This document shows, piece by piece, positions 34,385 through 43,849 of a stretch of 64,000 bases of DNA. Each line of letters opens with the position of its first letter. Position 1 is the stretch's first letter. The notes under the pieces were generated by a model. It saw nothing but the letters and a program-made list of their open reading frames with translations. It was not told where the DNA came from and did not search any database. The stretch is from Neoscytalidium dimidiatum (Eukaryota; Ascomycota; Dothideomycetes; Botryosphaeriales; Botryosphaeriaceae), in the NCBI GenBank assembly GCA_037367355.1, contig CM074701.1:1054001-1118000 (forward strand), read 5' to 3'. A program made the position numbers and the translations under genes.

Positions 34385-35833
34385 TCACTCGTCCTCCATC
34401 TCCTCCTCCTCCAACTCATCCTCATCCCCATCCCCGCCCATCGCATCGAGCCGGTCCGTCTCGCCCCCGATCAACGGCGCCCTCTCGCCCTTCCCGCGCG
34501 CGTAGTGGCTGCCCACGCTGATCGCCAGCGTGCTCAGCCCGTGCACCATCGTCGACCCCAGCACCACGAAACACACGACCGGCCACACGACGTCGATCCC
34601 CTCCTGCAGCCGCGCGGGCCGGCCCTTCGGCGGATGCGGCAGCGGGGTGGACGAGCCGGTCTCGAGCTGGGCGCGCGCCTCGACGGCCAGGAACAGCGCG
34701 CCCACGCCCATGGGGCCGAAGTGGCCGGCGAACAGGGCCTCGCGGAAGGTGTGCAGGTCGGGGACGAGGGGCTTGGCGAGGAGGACGGCGGGGATGCGGC
34801 GGAGGAGGAGGATGGAGACGAGGAGGGCCAAGAGGAGGGCCGGGTGCAGGGAGGAGGAGGAGGAGGAGGAGGAGGAGAAGGCGGACCACGGGATGCTGGC
34901 GCCGAAGTAGACGAACATGGTGCTGTTGAGCAGCAGGTCGATGATGTGCGGTAGCCGCGACTGCGCGATCTCGCGCGCGAACCACCCGTCGTGGTTGAAG
35001 CCGATGCCCGCGCTGAAGGCCACCAGGAAGTCGTCCGCGCCCAGCGTGCTGGCGGCGCCGACGCAGAAGACGGCGGCGAGGATGTAGAAGACCAGGTAGG
35101 AGGCGCGTCCGATGAAGGCGCGCGAGTGGACGAAGCGCAGGATGCGGTTGGCTAACAGGCCGATGGCGAAGCCCAGCACGATGCCGAAGACGCATTGCCA
35201 GAGGAGCGTGATCAGGATCCATTCTTTCAGCGCGCTGCCGATGGAGGGGCTGGTCAGGATGGAGAGGCCGATGTAGAGGAAGGGGAAGGAAGCGCCGTCG
35301 TTGCAGCCGCTCTCGGCGGATAGGAGGTGCCGCACGCGCCGTGGCACACGCGTGGAGAATTGCGAGTTGGAGAGCACGCTGGCTGCGAGTACGGGATCGG
35401 TGGGCGTCAGGCATGCGGCGACGACCAGCGCGACCACGAAGTTTACGCCAAGGATCAGGTGGATCAGGGCCGCGCAGACGATCCACCCGAATGCCATTAC
35501 CGGACCGAGCATGATAGCTATGCTACGCCAGTGCTTGCTTCGGGGCCCCAAGTAGCCGGCCGGAAGCTCGATGCCGACGGCAAAGACTTGGATGCCGAGG
35601 ATGAGGCGAGTGAACTCTTGCATGAAGATGTCGTCCAGGTCCCACCGCTGGGGATGCAGGATTCCGGCGCCGCGCGGGCCGAAGATGATGCCGAAAAGGG
35701 TAGCCAGCGGTGGCTCGGACAGGTGCAGCCGGTTGCGGATGAAGAGTGAGAACAGGGCGTAAACGATGAGGAAGGATGAGAGAATGAGATACGTGAGGTG
35801 CGGTGCCGTCGGTTCGAGCTGGGACCACGCCAT
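34385..35833 (-). CDS. Na+/H+ (alkali cation/proton) antiporter, Nha1/Sod2 type
   Basis: A single exon encodes 482 residues from the ATG at 35833; an upstream in-frame ATG at 35956 would add a poorly hydrophobic leader and is not used. About 12 membrane segments are visible. The hallmark motifs are ACLTPTDPVLAASV (the DP pair of the ion site) and AESGCNDGASFPFLY, both typical of fungal plasma-membrane Nha1/Sod2 exchangers. Expected role: export of Na+ or K+ in exchange for H+. The cytoplasmic tail is very short and acidic (DGDEDELEEEEMEDE), whereas yeast Nha1 has a long regulatory tail, so this is a short form. A poly-Ser run in an exposed loop is encoded by a (GGA)n repeat near 34851-34878. 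It is not linked to its neighbours. Confidence 0.9.
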   Translation of the reverse strand: MAWSQLEPTAPHLTYLILSSFLIVYALFSLFIRNRLHLSEPPLATLFGIIFGPRGAGILHPQRWDLDDIFMQEFTRLILGIQVFAVGIELPAGYLGPRSKHWRSIAIMLGPVMAFGWIVCAALIHLILGVNFVVALVVAACLTPTDPVLAASVLSNSQFSTRVPRRVRHLLSAESGCNDGASFPFLYIGLSILTSPSIGSALKEWILITLLWQCVFGIVLGFAIGLLANRILRFVHSRAFIGRASYLVFYILAAVFCVGAASTLGADDFLVAFSAGIGFNHDGWFAREIAQSRLPHIIDLLLNSTMFVYFGASIPWSAFSSSSSSSSSLHPALLLALLVSILLLRRIPAVLLAKPLVPDLHTFREALFAGHFGPMGVGALFLAVEARAQLETGSSTPLPHPPKGRPARLQEGIDVVWPVVCFVVLGSTMVHGLSTLAISVGSHYARGKGERAPLIGGETDRLDAMGGDGDEDELEEEEMEDE

Positions 35834-36816
35834 GGCTGCTGGGAACTCCTGATTCCTCTTTGGGATATCTTCTATCCAGACTTTTGAGATTATTGAAGTG
35901 CTGACTGAGAATAACAGGGGTGGTCTGTGATTCAACTTCGCAGAACAGGGATGCACTGAGGTGATCTACGCAAGACTGTCGCGCAGGGCGTTCAGGAAAC
36001 CTTTCCTGTATTCCCTGGTGGGTCTAATAAACAAATTTGGGAATAAGGAGTGAAGAAATACCACAGAAATACTGTCACGAGTGAGAGTTGGGGTAGGCAA
36101 CGATGGTGACGGCCGATGACGCAGTCGATGGCTTAGCGCGGCGCCCTTCACTACGCCGTTCGCGGGCGCCACTAATTGCCAGCAGCTAATTCGTCTCCAC
36201 TGCTCTGCTCATCCGGTCTGGGGACGGCTTTGAAATCATGGAAGCGTCTGATGCAACAGCCTCTCAAGTCGTGATGAGAAGCTGTACAGTTGAGTGATGC
36301 TGCAAAGCCCCGTTGGGCGGCTCCAGCGCGGTAGAATGCTGAGATGGTCTACATTGCAATCCATCAACCCACTCGCACAAGTCAGATCCAGCTTTACAGA
36401 AAAGTAATGAAACTACCGAGACTTAGGAGATGCTTATGCTCAGGGTTTAATGCTTTGGGCCAGGCGCAACTGTAGTATAGGCAAGCCAACCAGAATTGCG
36501 ACACATCCGCTGGCGCAGGTGGGCGGTCGAAGCAGTCGCCCGGACGCAACTATCCGTCATTATACCGGAGCGCTTGCATCCGGAGGGCTGCTTCAATTGA
36601 CCCTGACATGCCCTCATCCAGTGACTGTGGAGCCTTTGTAAGCTGCGAGGCAGGAACAAAGGCGATCCATGTCCGAATGTGGGGGAAAAGGAGCCGAACG
36701 CTCCCCACCGCCGCAGTAAAAGTGCGGGGATAGATCGGGAGCGGCTGAACAGTTATAACAAAAGCACATGTGAAATAAGCCACATTTGGCATCCGGAATT
36801 GACTTTCACCAGAAAT
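35834..36816. other. Divergent spacer between antiporter and carotenoid-oxygenase genes
   Basis: This 983-bp gap contains promoters for both genes. A TTATAACA at about 36753 lies 64 bp before the plus-strand ATG and could serve as a TATA element. No gene was recognised. Confidence 0.5.
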
Positions 36817-38635
36817 ATGGCAGGACATTATCTCAGACAGATCCCACGTGGAACCAACGCGTTCAATGACAAGCCGCAGTTCCAGGGCTTCATGAAACCA
36901 TGCCGCTACGAGGGCGAAGTCCAGAACCTCGAGGTCTTCGGTGAGATACCCGGAGCCGTGGACGGTACCTTCTACCGAGTCATGCCCGATCCGCAGTTTG
37001 CACCATTCGTTGAGGATGATCCGGTATGTTCTCCCACTTGGCCGGTTTGAGTTTCGGCTGACCTGCCGAAAGTGGTTCAACGGCGACGGCAACATCAGCG
37101 CTTTCCGCATCCACAACGGCAGGGTCCATTTCAAACAGCGTTACGTACGGACCGAGAAGTTTGTGCGCGAACGGGAGGCGGGCCGTGCCCTTGGCGGTAA
37201 GTTGCGAACCTTGTGGTTGTAGATGATGTAAACGCATGACGCTGACCTCCGTCAGGCAAGTATCGCAACAAATACACCGACGCCATAGAGTTCACCGTGC
37301 GCACCACCGCGAACACCAATATCTTCTACTTCAACGGGAAGTTGTTAGCTTGTAAAGAAGATGCGCCTCCATACCTCATGGATCCGCGGACATTGGAGAC
37401 CATCGGCCTGTATGACTTCGACGGCCAGCTCCCGAGCCTTACCTTCACCGCTCATCCCAAGGTTGACCCAGTCACCGGAGACATGGTAGGCATGGGATAC
37501 GAAGCGAAGGGTGATGGCACTCCGGACGTGTGCTACTTCTCAATCGCACCAGACGGAAAGTTCCTAGAGACGGTGTGGCTCGTCTCCCCGGTTGCTGGCA
37601 TGATTCATGATTTCGCTGTCACCGAGAACTGGGTAACGTGATCCCAACCACCGGACCCTTTCACATGCTGAGACGAGTTTCTAGGTCATCTTCCCAATCG
37701 TCCCGCTCGTCTGCGACGTTGAGAGGATGAAGAAAGGCGGAGAACACTGGGCATGGCGCTCTGACATTCCGTTCTATCTCGGCGTACTGCCTCGGCGCGG
37801 GGCGAAAGGGTCGGATGTTAAGGTACGCCAAACGATAACATTACCCAAAAAGTGCAGTTTTCCATCCACAAATCTCGGTGGCTGATAAAGACCTTATCGT
37901 CACGCTCCCTGCCCGCACGCCCACATGCTCCCCATCTCCGCTGTCCCTGCATACGACTGACACTTTCTGCAGTGGTTCCGCGCCCCCAACGCCTTCCCCG
38001 GCCACGCCTCCAACGCGTACGAAGACGCTTCCGGCAACATCATCTTCGACATCACGCTCTCCAGCAAAAACGTCTTCTTATGGTGGCCGGAGGAAGACGG
38101 GACCGCGCCCAAACCGCAAGAGATCGAAGCCTTCCTCACGCGCTTCACCATCGACCCGCGCTCCGCCACGCTCGACCTGCCGGCCCCGGAGAAGCTCGCG
38201 GCCTACAACTGCGAGTTCCCGCGCATCGACGACCGCCGCGCCATGAAGGACTACACGCACGTCTACCTGCCCGTCCTCGACCCCGCCGCCGGCACCGATT
38301 TCCCCGCCATCGCGCCCGTCATGGGCGGCGGCGCGCCCTTCTACAACGCCATGGCGCACGTGGACGCCAAGACCGGCGCGACGAGGGTGTATCGTCCCGG
38401 CCCGAGGCACGCCGTGCAGGAGCCGGTGTACATCCCGAAGAGCGAGGACGCGGAGGAGGGAGATGGGTACGTCTTGTTCCTTGTGAATAACTACGGGGAG
38501 ATGGTGAGCGAGCTGCATCTGGTCGATACGGACGACTTCACGAAACCGCAGGCGGTGGTGAAGCTGCCGTTGCGGCTGAGGCCCGGGTTGCATGGGAATT
38601 GGGTTCCGAGGCAGGAGCTAGAGCTTGTAAAGTAA
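36817..38635 (+). CDS. Carotenoid/lignostilbene cleavage dioxygenase family protein
   Basis: Exons are 36817-37023, 37073-37196, 37256-37632, 37685-37822 and 37973-38635, giving 502 residues; the last intron (150 bp) is long for this window. The family is the RPE65/carotenoid oxygenase seven-bladed propeller with an iron held by four His. Candidate ligands are in TAHPKVDP, IHDFAVTENW, FPGHASNAYED and LHGNWVP, one per conserved block, so the active site looks intact. WFNGDG near residue 70 is a further family signature. The pattern is closest to fungal stilbene/lignostilbene dioxygenases (CAO-1 like), which cleave an interphenyl C=C bond, rather than to retinal-forming enzymes, but this is inference. 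There is no signal peptide, so it is probably cytosolic. An upstream in-frame ATG at 36679 is not favoured. Confidence 0.88.
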
Positions 38636-39363
38636 GGGTGCAGAGTTGAGGCGCTATGCAGAGCTGCTGGGAAGGTTGCACAGAGCGGAGTCGACGTAGT
38701 CAGTGAGATAGAAACTGAATCCTCATCTGCGCATTTGTGGCTCTGGAACGGTGACACGATTGAGATGAAAGAGGTTACGAGAAATATATAACGAAGTAAG
38801 GAATTCTCAGAAATCTTAGAGAGAAGTATTTTAGACTCAACATCGTAGGAGCATTCCGGGGCTTCCTCTTTTGGTATTCTGGTCGGGCCGGTTGAACTTG
38901 GCTGTTCCCATCTCGGTAGATAATACGGTAGACATTAGTTTCGACAGCATACTCATGATCTTCCAGCTCATTGTCTACTGAAACTTTGTGTCCAAGATAG
39001 ATCAAGAATATTAGAGTTTTCACAACTGAATTTCCGCTCAGAGGCTCTGTCCGCCTTCATATCGTAGTGATAGATGGCTTTACATCTACATCTTTGAGTT
39101 TAAGCAGCCTGTGATATCAGTGAAACCTCCTTTTGCACTTAAAATTTGAGTTTGCAAGCGAAAGCTTCTGATTCAGTAACCGAGGAAGCCTGATGGCGTC
39201 TTCTCCCGGCGCGCCGCAGTCATGACGAGTATTGTGCCGAATGACCGGCCTCAGCTGCGGACTGCACAGCTTCATGAATTTGATGCAGCAAAAATATGAT
39301 TAGCTCCAATCTCTTATACGCAACTATTGATACGATGAGGGTGTGGTACATGCGCCAATTGTT
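38636..39363. other. Convergent intergenic region
   Basis: The 3' ends of the dioxygenase (plus) and SPT3 (minus) genes face each other across about 730 bp of AT-rich sequence. Nothing else is recognised. Confidence 0.55.
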
Positions 39364-40542
39364 CTAAAACTGCATCATATATCAGCAAGAATTTAGCACT
39401 CCCATCTCCCGTGAAGCAGACTCACCAGCCTCAATGGCCGACACCGCATCGCGCCCTGCCTCGTGACCCTCCCCGGATCCACACGCTGCAGCCTCCGATA
39501 AGCCTCCTGTACATGTCTCGGCTCAACAGGCCCGGCCGCCACGCCCTCTCTCGCAAACGGGCCCTCGCGCACCCTCCGGCCCTTCCGCCCATCCTCCGTC
39601 TTCGCCCTCAGCGCCACCTCCGCGCCCTTCACCTTCAGCGCCTCCTCCGTCAGCGTCTGCACCATCTGAAACGTCAGGAACCCGAGGATGTCCATGACGT
39701 CCTCGCCGACCCGGCCGTCCGTCACGACGCCCAAGCCGGACCAGTCGCGGAACCTGAGCCGCTTCCTGCGCGTGAACGACGCCTGCCGCGCCTCGGCCCA
39801 CTCGCAGTACTCCTCGCGCGTCATCGCGCGCGTGCGCTCGTCCGCGACGACCAGCCGCCGCAGCTGCGCCGCGTGCGCCTCCGCGTCCTCGACGCGCTGG
39901 TGGGCCTCCTCCCCTTCCTTGCCGTCCGCCTCGGGCGCGCGCTCGGCGAAGAAGCTCGCCACGTCCCACGGCAGCGGCGGCGGCGCCCGCGCCGCCAGCT
40001 TCGACTTGCGGGCTCCTCCCGCTGCTGCCGCCGTCATCGCGTCGCCGCTGCCGTCGAGCGGCAGCCCGTCCACGTCGGCGTCCAGGACGTCCGCCATGTC
40101 CGCGCCGCCGGCCGACTTGTCGTCCTTGTCTTTGGCGTTCTTGCGCAGCTCTTTCCAGGAGAGGAAGGTCTGCAGGCGCGAGACCTTTTCGCGGTCGTGC
40201 CGGATGAGGAAGATGAGGTCGTCGGAGCCGATGACGCGCGTGCCGCGGCGGTGGGCGAGGTCGTTGGCGCGGGAGAGCTGGGTAGGGGGAGGATGTTAGT
40301 CGGCGGTTCAGGCGGGTGAGGGGGGACACTCCGGCGTAAGGGCGTACGACCGAGATGACTTGTTGCTGGACGATGCGCTCGACGAGGGGAGTAGTGGTTG
40401 GGGGGATGTCGCCGGTTTCGCCGGCGACGAACATCATCTGCAGTAGTTAGGATGGAGATGTAGGTCGACCGGGTACTTTTGTATTTCTAGTGTGGGAAGG
40501 ATGCCGCACCTGCTGTATCTCAGCCCGATACTGATCGGCCAT
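39364..40542 (-). CDS. SPT3: SAGA-complex subunit Spt3 (TBP-regulating histone-fold protein)
   Basis: Minus-strand exons are 40542-40510 (11 codons), 40437-40348, 40277-39426 and, as preferred here, a 6-nt last exon 39369-39364, giving 326 residues. The N-terminal histone fold is clear: MADQYRAEIQQMMFVAGETG, ERIVQQQVISVL, RGTRVIGSDDLIFLIRHD and FLSWKELRKN. A second histone-fold-like segment lies in the C-terminal half (GEDVMDILGFLTFQMVQTL). Spt3 acts in the nucleus within SAGA and delivers TBP to promoters. The central linker is Ala/Gly-rich. Reading through the last intron (GTGAGT, TGCTAAAT, GCAG) would instead end the protein at 39393 with nine different residues. I prefer splicing because all splice signals are canonical. 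Confidence 0.9.
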
Positions 40543-42945
40543 GCCTGTGGGACCTTGGGTGATATAGAAATGTTTGGAAGGCTCGAAGATAGATAATAAG
40601 GTAATGAGATATCTGAAATGTGAAGCTGTTTCTTGTAGAAAGGAAAAGAAACCAAGACGTAAATATGTTCACGTTCAGAGATGCAAATAAATATGGCAGA
40701 ACGATTCGTAAGTCTTGGCATACATGTGCAGTTCGAAAGTCAACATCAAACTCCTGCTTTAATAACCCATTAATTGCGACGGTCCTGAGATTTTGCGTGG
40801 AAAATAGCATAACGCATTGTTTCTTCATTTTTGTCATGTTGGGTGGTGTAATCTTGCGCTGAAGTGGAGATACGAAGATGTAGTGTCGGAGAGGAAACGG
40901 AGGTCTGAGTAGCGAAAAAAAAAATGGTGGGGGATGGCTTATTCTTCGATCTTTTGCGGCCCTGCGCTCAGAGTTCCGGGTTTCCGCCAGGAGGATCCGA
41001 CTAGTCCGTAAATGGTATCCTGATGACGCTGCCATAACCCAGCGATACAATGAGAACCAATGGAATGCTTTCTGATAGTATTCAGCAGCCCCAGTCAAGA
41101 GCGATGCTGCTATTGTCATTCGGATACAACAAACTCCGACAAGAAGTGACCACCCAAGAACAAAAGTTTAATCCAAATGGATCCAGCAAAGCGCAACACA
41201 GGAAATGTTTCTGGAGAGTGGATTCCAAGTCACGACCTACATCGTGCAGCGCGACAGCAGCGCAGCAAGGCTCCAGCAAGTCTAACAACAATATGCAAGG
41301 AAGCTTCCAATGATATTTAACCAAAAAGAAAAGAAAAGAAAGAAGGTCACAGAGGCCTTCAAATTCAAGATAAGCATGCGAGCAGAGTTGTGTGTAATTG
41401 ATTTTCATTACTCCACTGTTACTTGTAGTTGAGACATTCACATTGAGTGTATAGGTACCAGCGGTTGAATTTTGAAGCTACTATTTGTGCTTGGGACTGA
41501 CGCTCCACCTTTGACTCTTGTCGATCAATTTACTCCTTTGAGTTCAGAATCAGCAGGAATGCAGCTTCTTGATTCAAGGGCCAACACGTGCTCAGGTACC
41601 AGCAGCCCGCAGGCTCTGTTAACTACAAGGCAGATCCGATAGCTTGACAAGGTCCCTAAAGTACCAAATATGTGGCAATACTTAATTAAAGAATCCACTG
41701 TGTACTTGGATAGTGCTGTCGCATTCTTTGTAATCGACTGGTCACAGACGAGCATGTTGACGTTCTCGGAGAAGATGCCGTGCTGTCCGCTCCGTCCATC
41801 CCGGCCAACTTGTATCGTTGCAGGCTTTTTCTCCACGTACGCCTTGGGACAGTTCATAAAGCTAAAAAGAGTAATTTTCCCGTCATTTAGGTGGAGATGC
41901 TGTGTGTGAAATATACGGCACAGCGACCGAGGTTGAATCAAGCGCTGCTGCAGACAGCCTTTGTCGGCATCCTATCCGCATGCGGAATGTCTGGGCGACT
42001 CTCAACATAGAGACAGAGAGCGTGCAAATGGCATGGTATCTAGGCGAAAACAAGATCGCCGACCACGCAGTGGCTTTTTTGATGGCCGTTTACTGTTCGG
42101 CCCAGATGCGCGATGTTTGGTGCTGCGGGCGACAGAACATGATGCGGAGGCTTGGTTGCGCGATTTGCCCTCCAATCTGGATCTGGGAAAACGCTTGCCA
42201 GTCTTATCACGGAGTCTACCATTTCGCCCTTCCCGGTGAAGGGTAGTGCCCTCCAGAGAATTCAGCCAGTGCACTCTTTTGTTCGTGATACCCCTCGACT
42301 TAAGGGTGCAACGTCGTCGCGCTGTCTGCATGACCTCGGCCTGCAGTCATTCGCGCATCAGCATCGTCTGAACTTAGCCTGCGCGACTTCTATCCTCGAT
42401 CCCCGGTCTAGCCTGGTATGGAACAAAACTCCACCGATCGAGAACAGCTTCAGTTTTTCTAACGTCCAACACGTGCACGCCTGCCAGGGGTCGCAACAAA
42501 CAAACCAAGCAAACAGTTTTCGCTATAGCATAGCGCAAACCAACACCAATTCAGTTAACTGCCAAGACGAGCTAAGCAATCAGTTTTGGGAAAATAATAA
42601 GTAAAATTAATAGTTCTTATTAACTGATAGGCGAAGACGCGTCGCGCACGCGTAAAAGATGTAAGAATTTACTGTAGGAACGCATTGAACGTCCCTACGT
42701 GCCTTAAAAACAGGATAAGAGGCAAGGGTCGTAGGAAAGGGGCCTAGGGAGTTCACGATATATTTCATGGTGTTGAGCTTTAGCGTGCCTACTCTAGGCT
42801 AGTGCGGCTATAAGTAGTCTAGTGTTTACCAAATTAGGCTTAGCGCACCCGACGTGCCTAGCACCTTGCTCCTCGCCGTACCTCCTCGCTAAACCTTATA
42901 ACCCTCGCTCCTCTACAAGATAACCTCGAATGTACAATAATATGG
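40543..42945. other. Spacer preceding the hAT relic
   Basis: The stretch is AT-rich near SPT3, then mixed. A (AAGAA)n simple repeat lies near 41321-41344. Frames at 41670, 41902 and 42152 have no recognisable motif. The region may belong partly to decayed mobile DNA, but I found no terminal repeats. Confidence 0.4.
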
Positions 42946-43560
42946 CGTGATTTCTACATTCTTTAGCGACTTAGTTAATTCTTCATATCCTTGCGAAACC
43001 TTTCCAAGTCTTCCGACGCGTTTTGGTGGAATTTTCGAGTTTCAAGCGATTTACGCAAGATCTTCCTACACTATGTTTCAGTGGCATATAAGCTTAGGTA
43101 AGCCTCCGCAGCGAAGTAGCATTAGCACCTCTCTACACTGCCTTCTCTATGGATTTTACTCCTGTTATACCTCGCCGGCTTCGCTCTGCTTCAAGGCGAG
43201 CGGTAACTTATTGTGCTACTCCACGAGAGCGGCGCGTAAAGGACCCTATTCAGTGGTGGCTAGCTCATACTAATATATACCCAATACTCTTACAGCTCGC
43301 GCTCCGCCTTTTCAGCGCTCCAGCGATGTTAGCAGATTGCGAACGACTCTTTAGCGGCACAGGAAGGGTTATAACACACGATAGAATGAGCTTGGGAGCA
43401 GACGTTGTAGAAGCAGAGGAATGTATGAAGGTGTGGCTACAGCGAGGAATCCTCAGCGTTAGCGACGAGGACGTGGATAACGCCCTTGTAGGCGACGGGG
43501 TGTTATAATGTACTCAACAACTGCAACACTATGGAAATTACCCTTTTAGGACGTATATAC
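42946..43560 (+). mobile_element. hAT-family transposase relic (C-terminal dimerisation domain)
   Basis: The frame 43149-43508 ends in the conserved C-terminal hAT block: DPIQWWLAHTNIYPILLQLA, then APAMLADCERLFSGTGRVI, and a segment ending in WLQRGIL. It stops cleanly at 43506-43508. This is the hAT dimerisation region of the transposase. The catalytic upstream parts are not recoverable in the preceding sequence, and no convincing terminal inverted repeats or 8-bp target duplications were found. The element is therefore an old, truncated relic. Its 3' side ends only about 300 bp before the decayed potassium-transporter gene. The left limit given here is uncertain. Confidence 0.75.
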
Positions 43561-43849
43561 GTTCTAGGACCCGCACTAGAGTATGCTCCAGAGCGTGTAC
43601 AAGAGCCGCACTAATCCTATTAGGGTAAAAAGAGCCTCAACACCATGCCAAGCATCGTGAAGTAGTTACGCTTATCAAGTGCGTATTTAACAGTTACTCG
43701 TTTGCTAAAATCTAACAATTCAGTCGAGTCAGGTATTCCTCCTCCTTATACTAATCAGTCTAGTTTTCAGGAAACAATCGCTATAACGGTTTAATGCGAC
43801 CCCTGACGCCTGCTTCCTCACACATCTTACAATACAAGAGCAGGCTGTG

